Below, in pieces: positions 30,042 to 38,668 of a DNA stretch of 64,000 nt; the stretch's first letter is position 1; each line of letters starts with the position of its first letter. The notes beneath the pieces are model-generated. The model saw nothing but the letters and a program-made list of their open reading frames with translations, ran no database searches and had not been told where the DNA came from. Source of the stretch: Dehalococcoidia bacterium (GTDB lineage: Bacteria > Chloroflexota > Dehalococcoidia > Lucifugimonadales > SHYT01). The position numbers and the translations under genes are program-made. The stretch spans positions 1 to 64,000 of the forward strand of contig SHYA01000001.1 in the NCBI GenBank assembly GCA_009693055.1, in the 5' to 3' direction.

Positions 30042-30923
30042 ATGGCACGTGCGGGATCAGGTCACAAGCTTGTGCTGCATGAGGGGATGATGAGCGAAGG
30101 CCAGGGCACCTCTACAGGGGAGTACTCGTTTAAAGCGTTCGCCAGCCACGATTACTACTCTGCCGTGACAGAGTCTCTGATCGAGGCGTCAGAGATTGCC
30201 CCAGGGCAAAAAGTGATAGAGCTGGCGTGTGGCACCGGCATGGCGAGCCGCATGATTCTGGAGCGGCTGCGCGGCGCACGCGAGAGCATGCTCATCGGCA
30301 TCGATGTCTCGTCACAGGCGCTACGGGAGGCGATGGGCCAGCTCGCCAGCTTCCGGGACGTCGCCGTCCAGCTTGTCCAGAACCGGGCGGAGCAACTCTC
30401 CGTGGTGGTCAAGGGCCACGTGGACCGGGTGCTGTTCACCAACGGCATTCACTATGTGGCGGACAAGGACACGCTGCTGGACGAGGTCAATACCAAGCTG
30501 ACGAAGGGCGGCCTTTTTGCGTTCAACACCGCTTTCTTCCACGGCTCCAATCCGCCGGAGACGGAGCAGTTCTACCGTCGGTGGATGATGCGGGCGATAC
30601 GGACACTCAAAAACAAGTACAACCTGACACCGAAGAGCGAAAAGGTGGAGTCGCGAAGACAACTGACGGCTGAGGAGTACACCGCGCTGCTCCAAGCCCA
30701 CGGTTTCACCATCGTCCGCAAGGAGATCACGCCGGTGCCCATCAACCTCCAGGGCTGGTTGGACATCAGCGGGTACGAGGACTTCATCCAGGGAACGCTG
30801 CCAGGGGTGCCGCTGGAGCCTGCCTGCAAGTCGCTCCAGGAGTCGGTCCGGCAGGTGATGGCGGAGCTGCACCTTCAGGCCGTGCCGCGCAACTGGCTGA
30901 GCGTGGTGGCCGCAAAGGCCTAG
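30042..30923 (+). CDS. Class I SAM-dependent methyltransferase
   Basis: VIELACGTGMASRMILERL motif I, GIDVSSQAL, DRVLFTNGIHYV. Confidence 0.85.
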   Translation: MARAGSGHKLVLHEGMMSEGQGTSTGEYSFKAFASHDYYSAVTESLIEASEIAPGQKVIELACGTGMASRMILERLRGARESMLIGIDVSSQALREAMGQLASFRDVAVQLVQNRAEQLSVVVKGHVDRVLFTNGIHYVADKDTLLDEVNTKLTKGGLFAFNTAFFHGSNPPETEQFYRRWMMRAIRTLKNKYNLTPKSEKVESRRQLTAEEYTALLQAHGFTIVRKEITPVPINLQGWLDISGYEDFIQGTLPGVPLEPACKSLQESVRQVMAELHLQAVPRNWLSVVAAKA

Positions 30924-31074
30924 CGATCCGTCTCGCTTCATAGGCTCCACGGCCCGCTCGCTCGTCTCACCCCGATCAGCTCTCTGAAGGTTCGCAATGT
31001 GCGTGTGGCGTCCCCACTTTCCCTTGCCCTTTCCCTTGTTGGTATAATGGTGGCGCGTACGAGGTGGCTGAGTA

Positions 31075-32202
31075 ATGGAAGAGGTCTATCAGGCAGCGGT
31101 CCGCGAGTTGGAGCAGTGTAAACCGGGCGTGCTGGCGACGGTCATCCGCACCAAAGGCTCCACTCCTCAGAAACCCGGAGCCAAGCTGCTGGTGCGGCAG
31201 GACGGGAGCGGGGTAGGCACGCTGGGCGGCGGGTGCGTCGAGGGCGACATCTGGTTCGCCGCCAAGACGCTGCTCCGCAAGCACGGGCCGGCGGAGGTGA
31301 AGGAGTACGTCCTCAACGAGGAGCTGGCGGCCCGCGACGGCCTCATCTGCGGCGGCACCATGTACTTCCTGATTGACCCCATGTACGAACCGCAACCTGA
31401 GTTGGGCTACTTGCGCGAAATTGCTGATGCGTACCAGGGAGGGAAGCCGGTGGCGCTGGCGACGCTGACCCGGCCTCCGGCCGGTTCGGGGCTCACGCTG
31501 GGCGCCAAGGTGTTCTTCCGCGAGGACGGGACAAGAGAGGGCACGCTCGGCGACTCGGCTCTGGACGCCGCGGCCAAGAGCAGGGTTCGCGAGCTGATGC
31601 CGCTGGGCAAGTGCGACTACGTTGCGCTGCCCGGCGGGGCGCAGATGTTCGTGGAAGCCTACACAACGCCCCCGCAACTGGTGCTGATGGGCGGCGGCCA
31701 CATCTCCAAGTCGCTGGCGCCGCTTGCCAAGACTTTGGGGTTTCGCGTGTACGTGGCGGACGACCGGGCGGAGTTCGCGAACCCGGAGCGGTTCCCGGAG
31801 GCGGCGAAGACCGTCGCCGGCCCGTATGAAACCGCCCTGAACGGCCTCCCCATCAACGCCAACACATACATCATCATCGCCACGCGCGGCCACCGCTTTG
31901 ACGACATGGCGACTGAAGCGGCGGTGCGATCGCCGGCGGGCTACATCGGCCTGCTGGGGAGCAAGCGCAAGAGCCTGCTCATCTTCCAGGCGCTGTTCCG
32001 CAAGGGAGTCTCTGAGGAGCGGATCGCAGCGATCCGTGCGCCGGTGGGACTGGACATCGGGGGCCGCACGCCTCAGGAAATCGCGGTGAGCATCATCGCG
32101 GAGATCCTGGCCGTGCGCCTGGGCGGAAACGGCGGCCCGATGAGGATGGAGCCGCGACTGCTCGAGAAGGCCAAAGAGAAGGCCGGCGCGGCCGCTCGCT
32201 AG
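31075..32202 (+). CDS. XdhC family protein (molybdoenzyme maturation)
   Basis: ATVIRTKGSTPQKPGAKLLV, GGGCVEGDIW, GGGHISKSLAPLAKTLGFRVYVADDR, IGLLGSKRK. Confidence 0.92.
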   Translation: MEEVYQAAVRELEQCKPGVLATVIRTKGSTPQKPGAKLLVRQDGSGVGTLGGGCVEGDIWFAAKTLLRKHGPAEVKEYVLNEELAARDGLICGGTMYFLIDPMYEPQPELGYLREIADAYQGGKPVALATLTRPPAGSGLTLGAKVFFREDGTREGTLGDSALDAAAKSRVRELMPLGKCDYVALPGGAQMFVEAYTTPPQLVLMGGGHISKSLAPLAKTLGFRVYVADDRAEFANPERFPEAAKTVAGPYETALNGLPINANTYIIIATRGHRFDDMATEAAVRSPAGYIGLLGSKRKSLLIFQALFRKGVSEERIAAIRAPVGLDIGGRTPQEIAVSIIAEILAVRLGGNGGPMRMEPRLLEKAKEKAGAAAR

Positions 32203-32204
32203 CG

Positions 32205-32846
32205 ATGGCCGGTGGCGGAGTGGTGGCCGTGCTGCTCGCCGCGGGCGAGTCCTCCCGCATGGGGCGTCTCAAGTCCCTCCTCCCCTGGCAGGACGGCACC
32301 CTCATCGCTTACCAGGTGCGGTGCCTGCTCGACGCGGGCGCTCAGCAGGTCATCGTGGTGCTCGGACACCAGGCGGAGAGCGTGCGGCCCCACATCCCCA
32401 AACTTCCGGGCGTCCGCATGGTCGTCAACACGCGTTACCACGAAGGGAAGACTACGTCGGTGAAGCTCGGGTTAGCGCACGTCCCTGCCGACGTCGAAGG
32501 GGTCATCCTGCTGCCGGTGGACCAGCCGAGGCCGGCTCCGCTGGTGGCGGCGCTGGTCCAGACGTTCAGGGAACACCGGGCGCCGGTAACGCAACCCACT
32601 TTTGGCGGCAAACGCGGCCACCCGATCATCTTCCGCGCGGACGTGCTGCCGGAGCTCGCCTCCATCACCGAGGAGACGCTGGGCATCAAGCCGGTTGTGG
32701 ACCGGTACCGCACAGAAGCGGAGCTGGTGCCGGTAGACTCGCCCGTGGCGCTGGTGGATCTGAACACCGATGAGGACTACCAGGACGCGCTGGAGCTGTG
32801 GAAGGAGTATCAGCCTTCAACCTCACCCTCTGCCCCCCCTCCATAG
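32205..32846 (+). CDS. MobA-like NTP transferase (molybdenum cofactor nucleotidyltransferase, MocA-like)
   Basis: VVAVLLAAGESSRMGRLKSLLPW, DQPRPAP; 3' of xdhC. Confidence 0.9.
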   Translation: MAGGGVVAVLLAAGESSRMGRLKSLLPWQDGTLIAYQVRCLLDAGAQQVIVVLGHQAESVRPHIPKLPGVRMVVNTRYHEGKTTSVKLGLAHVPADVEGVILLPVDQPRPAPLVAALVQTFREHRAPVTQPTFGGKRGHPIIFRADVLPELASITEETLGIKPVVDRYRTEAELVPVDSPVALVDLNTDEDYQDALELWKEYQPSTSPSAPPP

Positions 32847-32922
32847 TATGGAGGAGGCCGCAGACCGCGTGGGGATGCGAGAACATGGGGGTGAGGCCTC
32901 TCTTAGCGCCACCAGGTCCGAA

Positions 32923-32956
32923 GAAGGGAGTCCCGAGGCGTCGGGACTCCCTTCTT
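32923..32956. terminator. Hairpin of the GTCCCGA/TCGGGAC repeat class
   Basis: agaagggagtcccga-ggcg-tcgggactcccttct, perfect 15-bp stem. Confidence 0.8.
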
Positions 32957-32974
32957 TCTCAGTAACCCTTCTCC

Positions 32975-33268
32975 TTAGCTCGCTGCAAGTCGCCTGGCGG
33001 TCTCCGCCTGTTTCGCGTCGAGCGTGTCCACCGTCTCCAGGATCGCCTTGGCGAGCTCCCGCGCGGAGGCGTTGTCCAGCTCCAGAGAGACGTGCACGGG
33101 GGAAGCGCCCGGCGTGGCGTCGAGCACGTCAACGACGATCCCCTCCTTCACCTGCGCCTTGTAGAAGTGGTCGTGGTACACCTGAGCGGTCTGTAGCGTG
33201 AACCACCCCGCGGCGGTCTTGCCGCTGCCGAGCAGGGACACCCTGGCCACCTTGCCGAATTCACACAT
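32975..33268 (-). CDS. DUF6295-like conserved hypothetical protein
   Basis: GSGKTAAGWFTLQTAQVYHDHFYKA...VHVSLELDNASARELAKAI resembles the family from memory. Confidence 0.6.
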   Translation of the reverse strand: MCEFGKVARVSLLGSGKTAAGWFTLQTAQVYHDHFYKAQVKEGIVVDVLDATPGASPVHVSLELDNASARELAKAILETVDTLDAKQAETARRLAAS

Positions 33269-33289
33269 GATGTTCTTCCCTTCAGACCG

Positions 33290-34132
33290 TTAGGTCAGAT
33301 GCTTGCCAAAGAAAGTGAGGATGCGCTCCCACCCGTCGACAGCGGCCTCCTGGTTGTAGCTGGGACGGTAGTCGGCGAAAAAGCCGTGGTCCACCGGTTT
33401 TGCATAGCTCTTGACCTCGTATTGCTTCCCGTGCTTCTTCAGCTCGTCCTCAAGGCGCTTGACGTGGTCCGGGCTTGGGTCGCGGTCCGCCTCGCCAAAG
33501 AGGCCGAGGAGCGGGCAGCTCAGGTCCCCGACCATGTCAATGACCGCCTTGGGCATTGCGGGCGTCAGTTGCTCAGGGACGACTCGCCCGCCATAGCAGT
33601 CCACGGCCGCGCTGAGGCTCTTGGTGTTGCAGGCGAACAGGAGCGTGTGCCGCCCGCCGGAGCAGTGCCCGATGGCGCCGAGTTTTCCGTTGCAGGCGGG
33701 GTTTGCTTTCAAGAAGCTGGCGGCGCCTTCCAGGTCGCCGATGGCCTGGGCGTCGGCCAGGCCGCCGACGAGCTGCATCAGGGCGCGGAAGTCCGCGGGG
33801 TCAAATACCACCATCCCCTCGCGCCAGTACAGGTCGGGGCAGATGGTGATGAAGCCTGCGGAGGCAAACTTGTGCGCCTCTTCCCGCGTGTGGGTGACCT
33901 GCCCGAATGCCTCGTGAATGAGGACGACGCCCGGGTATGGGCCTGTCCCGAGCGGCCTTGCCAGGTAACCCCCGATGATCTCTCCTTTGTGGCCTGGGAA
34001 ACGGACACTCTCCCCAATAATCCCAAAGTGCTTCCGCTGCTGTTGTACCTCGCGTGTGGTCAAGCTCCCCTCCTTCGCTGATATCGTGTAGCGCCCCCAA
34101 GACGCGTGGCCCCGCAGCTTGCGCGAGCGCAA
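33290..34132 (-). CDS. Dienelactone hydrolase family protein
   Basis: PGVVLIHEAFGQVTHTREEAHKFASAGFITICPDLYWR, GAIGHCSGGRHTLLFA, CYGGR. Confidence 0.93.
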   Translation of the reverse strand: MRSRKLRGHASWGRYTISAKEGSLTTREVQQQRKHFGIIGESVRFPGHKGEIIGGYLARPLGTGPYPGVVLIHEAFGQVTHTREEAHKFASAGFITICPDLYWREGMVVFDPADFRALMQLVGGLADAQAIGDLEGAASFLKANPACNGKLGAIGHCSGGRHTLLFACNTKSLSAAVDCYGGRVVPEQLTPAMPKAVIDMVGDLSCPLLGLFGEADRDPSPDHVKRLEDELKKHGKQYEVKSYAKPVDHGFFADYRPSYNQEAAVDGWERILTFFGKHLT

Positions 34133-34205
34133 AGGCGGGCGAGGCCGCGCAGACGGACGATATTCTAGCAGTCGCCAGCGGATGCCGCAACGGATTTCAA
34201 GAAAG

Positions 34206-34599
34206 GGTGGTGTATCAGTTTGAGAGAATTACCCGATTCCCCGCACAGAAAGAAACACGATGAATACGAGACCTGCCATCACTATGCCAACACACCAGCG
34301 CCTTACTGGTGTGTCCCCTGCGGCAGCCCCGCCCGCGATGAACAACCCAAGACTGAGACCTACGGCAACATCCAGGCCAGCTACCCAGGCCATGAGCCCA
34401 ATATAAACGAGCAAGCCCACAATGAGGGAAATTACCTGGAAGTTTTCCTTGAATTGTCGCACCATTGTGTCCCACCAGGTCTCTATTTCCCAACGGGATT
34501 CTAGCTTCAGAATACGCTTGACAACATCCTTGGTCGGCTTCATCGTCTTGCTCCCCATACTGGTTGCTCATCGGCCTGCTTCCAAACTGATACACCACC
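34206..34599. mobile_element. MITE-like/passenger-gene cassette, 394 bp, 17-bp TIRs, 8-bp TSD
   Basis: ggtggtgtatcagtttg (34206-34222) and its exact reverse complement caaactgatacaccacc (34583-34599); flanked by CAAGAAAG at 34198-34205 and 34600-34607. Confidence 0.88.
34229..34558 (-). CDS. Small hypothetical membrane protein carried by the TIR-bounded cassette
   Basis: MGSKTMKPTKDVVKRILKLESRWEIETWWDTMVRQFKENFQVISLIVGLLVYIGLMAWVAGLDVAVGLSLGLFIAGG...; ORF lies entirely between the TIRs. Confidence 0.65.
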   Translation of the reverse strand: MGSKTMKPTKDVVKRILKLESRWEIETWWDTMVRQFKENFQVISLIVGLLVYIGLMAWVAGLDVAVGLSLGLFIAGGAAAGDTPVRRWCVGIVMAGLVFIVFLSVRGIG

Positions 34600-34722
34600 C
34601 AAGAAAGGCTAGTGGGCCAAGTCTCTCTTACCATCGTTACCCAGACCGGGGACGAGTACAGGGAGCCCGAGGGACGAGTCCCCTCGGGAAAGCATACAAG
34701 GGCGGGGGGTTTGGGCAGTGGC

Positions 34723-35250
34723 CTACTTCCCGCGCGTCCGCGCGCGCCGGCCGGCCGCTGCAGGCCCGACGAGCAGCACGGGACAGGGTGAGCCCCGAAC
34801 GAGCTCGTCGGCGACGCTGCCCAGCAGGGCGCGATGGAGCCCGGTGCGTCCGCGACTGGCCATCACAATCAAGTCAACTCGATAGTCCCGCACCACCTTG
34901 AGCAGCGCCTTCCCACCCGGCTCCATCAAGAGATGGTGGACCACCCCGACGCCTTGTTGCTTGGCCTGGGCGCTCATCCCCTCCAGATAGCTCCGCGCTT
35001 GGGCCACGCGTGCCTGGTCCCTCCGTTCGGTCTGCCGAACGACGATGTCCATCGCTTGCGGCTGGTCAAGACCAGAGATCTGGGTGGTGTGTCGCGCAGG
35101 CTCGAAAGCGCGGGCAAGCACCAAGTCCGCTCCAACCTGTTTCGCCAGGCCCACCGCGAACCGCATGGCCTGCTCGCTTTCGTGCGAACCGTCCAGGGGA
35201 AGCAGAATCGTCGTGAACACGCGCACCTCCTTCCGCACCGCGAAGCTCAT
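34723..35250 (-). CDS. Universal stress protein (UspA family)
   Basis: TILLPLDGSHESEQAMRFAVGLAKQVGADLVL, DLIVMASRGRTGLHRALLGSVADELVRGSPCPVLLV. Confidence 0.93.
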   Translation of the reverse strand: MSFAVRKEVRVFTTILLPLDGSHESEQAMRFAVGLAKQVGADLVLARAFEPARHTTQISGLDQPQAMDIVVRQTERRDQARVAQARSYLEGMSAQAKQQGVGVVHHLLMEPGGKALLKVVRDYRVDLIVMASRGRTGLHRALLGSVADELVRGSPCPVLLVGPAAAGRRARTRGK

Positions 35251-35287
35251 GGGAAGCCTACCACGCGCCGGACAGGCCAGGGAAGAC

Positions 35288-38200
35288 TTAGGGACGGGCA
35301 GGCGGGCCGGCGAGGTACTCATTGATAGGCCGGACGGAATACTGGCTCCCGCCGTCCACGAGCGTCTCCACGGCCACCCGCGCGGTGTCCAAGGAGGTGA
35401 AGCACGGGATGCGCCGCTCCACCGCCGCACGGCGGATTTCGAACCCGTCTTGGAGCGGGTCGCGTTCCCCGGAGATGGTGTTGACTACCATGTTCACCAG
35501 CCCCTCTTCAATGATGTCCGCGACGTGCGGTGTCCCCTCGCCGAGCTTCATGACCGTCGTGATGTTCTCCGCCCCCAGCGAGCGGAGCAGCTTCGCGGTG
35601 CCGGCGGTGGCGTAGAACTGGTATCCCGCGCCGATAAGCGAGCGCACCATCGGCTCTGCGTCCGCCTTGTCCCGGTCGGCCAAACTCAGCAGCACGGAAC
35701 CCTTTTTGGGGGGTAGCATGCCGGACGCCATCAGCGCCTTGGCAAGGGCGGAGTACACGTCGTGGTCAACGCCAATCACCTCGCCGGTGGACTTCATCTC
35801 CGGCCCCAGGTACGTGTCCACGCCGGCCAGCTTGGACATGGAGAAGACCGGGGCCTTCACGCCCACCAGGTCCTGATTCGGATACAGACCGCCCTGATAG
35901 CCCATGTCCTTGAGCTTGCGGCCCAGCATCACCTTCGTCGCCAGCCGGACCATGGGCACGCCCGTCACCTTGGAGATGAACGGCACCGTGCGGCTCGCGC
36001 GCGGGTTAACCTCCAGCACGTACACCTTGGAGCCGTGAAGCGCCGGAGCCTTGCCCCTTCCGGGGCTCCGGTACGGTGTTTTGTTCGGCGCCTCCGCCAC
36101 GATGACGAACTGGATGTTCATGAGGCCGGACACGTGCAGCGCCAGCCCGATGCGCTTGGTATAGTCCGCCAGAGTCTCTATCTCCGTAGACGTGAGCGTC
36201 AGCCCCGGGTAGATGGCCATGGAGTCACCGCTGTGGACGCCAGCGCGCTCCACGTGCTCCATCACACCGGGGATAAGCACCGTCTCGCCATCACACACCG
36301 CGTCCACCTCGCACTCCTTGCCGAGCAGGTACCGGTCCAGCAGCACCGGCCTGCCCGCGCTCGCCTCCAACGCCGCGTGGATGAAGCGGGTGAACTCCTC
36401 CTGGTTATACGCGATCTCCATCGCGCGTCCGCCGAGCACGTAGCTGGGCCGCACCAGGATGGGGAAGCCCAGCTTCTGCACCGCCTGGAGCGCCTCCTCC
36501 ACCGACGTCACGGTGGCTCCCGGCGGCCTGGGGATATCCAGGCTCTCAAGGAACTCCCCGAACAGCTCACGGTCGGAGGCGGCGTCTATGGCGCGCGCGG
36601 CGGAGCCCAGGATGGGGAGCCCCACGGCGTGCAGCGTCTGAGAGAGGTTGATGGCCGTCTGCCCGCCAAACTGCACCACCGACGGCACCAGGTCGGGGAC
36701 GGGACCGTTGCGCGGCGCGCCCTCCGCCTGCCGCGACTCGTTCTCCAGGAGATCGCGCACGCTCTCATCGTCCAGCGGCTCAAAATAGAGGCGCGTGCTG
36801 GTGTCAAAGTCCGTGGAGACCGTCTCTGGGTTGGAGTTGACCATGATGCTGGCGACGCCCTCTTCTCGCAGCGCCCACGCCGCGTGCACGGAGCAGTAGT
36901 CAAACTCGATCCCCTGCCCGATGCGGATTGGCCCGCTCCCGATGACCAGCGAGCGCGGCCCCTCCAGCGGCGCGGCCTCGTTCTCCTGCTCATACGTGCT
37001 GTAGAAGTACGGCGTGGCCGCCTCAAACTCACCGGCGCACGTGTCCACCATCTTGTACACGGGACGGATGCCCCACGCGTGACGCTGCTGCCGGACGCGT
37101 TCCGTGTTTCCGCTGCCGTGGCTCAGCTCGGCGAGCACCTCGTCGGAGAAGCCCATGCGCTTGGCGTCCCACAGCAGGTCGCGGGAAAGCTGAGGGGCCT
37201 GCTTGAGCCGCTGCTCCATCGCGACGATGCGGCCGAGCGCGCGGGTGAACCACGGGTCAACGGCGGTGACGCGGGAGACCTCCTCAGGCGTGGCGCCCCG
37301 GCGCAGCGCCCCAGCGATAGCCCAAATGCGCGTGTCTGTAGCCGGTACCAGCGGCAGCTCGCGCCAGTCCTTGGCGCTCCGCCACTCCTGATGCTCCCAC
37401 AGCAACGGGCGTTTGCCCATCTCCAGCGAGCGCACCGCTTTTTGCAGCGCCGCCTCAAACGAGCGGTCAATCGCCATCACCTCGCCCGTCGCCTTCATTT
37501 GCGTTCCCAGCGTTCGGTCGCCGTGGGGGAACTTGTCAAACGGAAAGCGCGGGATCTTCACTACGCAGTAGTCCAGCGACGGCTCAAACGCCGCCAGCGT
37601 TTTCTTCGTCACGGCGTTCGGGATCTCGTCGAGCCGCTTCCCGATGGCGATCTTCGCGGCCACCCGCGCGATGGGGTAGCCCGTGGCCTTGGACGCCAGC
37701 GCGGAGGAGCGGCTGACGCGCGGGTTCACCTCAATGACGTAGTACTCCAGCGGGCTTCTGGGACGCACGCCCTCCGGCAGCGCCTCCGCCACGACGGCGC
37801 TGGGCGCGAGCGCGAACTGGATGTTGCACCCGCCCTCAATGCCCAGTGCGCGGATGATCTTGAGGCTCGCGGTGCGCAGGAGATGGTACTCCTTGTCGCG
37901 CAGCGTCTGCGACGGCGCCACCACGATGCTGTCCCCCGTGTGCACGCCCATCGGGTCCAGGTTCTCCATGTTGCAGACGGTGATGCAGTTATCCGCGCCG
38001 TCCCGCATCACCTCGTACTCCACCTCCTTCCACCCCTCCAGGCACTTCTCCAGCAGCACCTGGCGGATGGGGCTGGCGGCCAGCCCGGCCCGGACCATCT
38101 GCTCCAGCTGGGCCAGCTTGCGCACGATGCCGCCGCCCGTCCCGCCCAGCGTGTACGCGGGGCGCACCACCAGCGGCAGGCCAAGCTCCACCGCGGCGCG

Positions 38201-38662
38201 CTTCGCCTCCTCAATGCTGGTCACGGTGATGTTGGGCGGCTCCGGCTCTCCGATCTCGTGGAGCATCGCGCGGAACAGCGCCCGGTCCTCGCCGCGCCGG
38301 ATGCCTTCAAGCGGCGTGCCCAAGACGCGCACGTTGTACTTGTCCAGGATGCCCAGGTCGGCGAGCTGCACGGTCAGGTTGAGGCCCGTCTGCCCGCCCA
38401 GGGTGCCGAGAAGCCCGTCGGGACGCTCCCGCGCGATGACCCGCTCCAGCACCTCCGGCACCAGCGGCTCCAGGTACACGATGTCCGCGATGCCCTGGTC
38501 CGTCATGATGGTGGCCGGGTTGGAGTTGACCAGCACGGTGGTCACGCCCTCCTCCCGGAGGGCGCGGCACGCCTGCGTGCCGGCGTAGTCAAACTCCGCC
38601 GCCTGCCCGATGACGATCGGCCCGGAGCCGATGACCAGCACCTTGGAGGGTTTGTTAGGCAT
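35288..38662 (-). CDS. carB: Carbamoyl-phosphate synthase large subunit
   Basis: KVLVIGSGPIVIGQAAEFDYAGTQACRALREEG and second half IGSGPIRIGQGIEFDYCSVHAAWALREEG. Confidence 0.98.
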   Translation of the reverse strand: MPNKPSKVLVIGSGPIVIGQAAEFDYAGTQACRALREEGVTTVLVNSNPATIMTDQGIADIVYLEPLVPEVLERVIARERPDGLLGTLGGQTGLNLTVQLADLGILDKYNVRVLGTPLEGIRRGEDRALFRAMLHEIGEPEPPNITVTSIEEAKRAAVELGLPLVVRPAYTLGGTGGGIVRKLAQLEQMVRAGLAASPIRQVLLEKCLEGWKEVEYEVMRDGADNCITVCNMENLDPMGVHTGDSIVVAPSQTLRDKEYHLLRTASLKIIRALGIEGGCNIQFALAPSAVVAEALPEGVRPRSPLEYYVIEVNPRVSRSSALASKATGYPIARVAAKIAIGKRLDEIPNAVTKKTLAAFEPSLDYCVVKIPRFPFDKFPHGDRTLGTQMKATGEVMAIDRSFEAALQKAVRSLEMGKRPLLWEHQEWRSAKDWRELPLVPATDTRIWAIAGALRRGATPEEVSRVTAVDPWFTRALGRIVAMEQRLKQAPQLSRDLLWDAKRMGFSDEVLAELSHGSGNTERVRQQRHAWGIRPVYKMVDTCAGEFEAATPYFYSTYEQENEAAPLEGPRSLVIGSGPIRIGQGIEFDYCSVHAAWALREEGVASIMVNSNPETVSTDFDTSTRLYFEPLDDESVRDLLENESRQAEGAPRNGPVPDLVPSVVQFGGQTAINLSQTLHAVGLPILGSAARAIDAASDRELFGEFLESLDIPRPPGATVTSVEEALQAVQKLGFPILVRPSYVLGGRAMEIAYNQEEFTRFIHAALEASAGRPVLLDRYLLGKECEVDAVCDGETVLIPGVMEHVERAGVHSGDSMAIYPGLTLTSTEIETLADYTKRIGLALHVSGLMNIQFVIVAEAPNKTPYRSPGRGKAPALHGSKVYVLEVNPRASRTVPFISKVTGVPMVRLATKVMLGRKLKDMGYQGGLYPNQDLVGVKAPVFSMSKLAGVDTYLGPEMKSTGEVIGVDHDVYSALAKALMASGMLPPKKGSVLLSLADRDKADAEPMVRSLIGAGYQFYATAGTAKLLRSLGAENITTVMKLGEGTPHVADIIEEGLVNMVVNTISGERDPLQDGFEIRRAAVERRIPCFTSLDTARVAVETLVDGGSQYSVRPINEYLAGPPARP

Positions 38663-38668
38663 TGTTCC

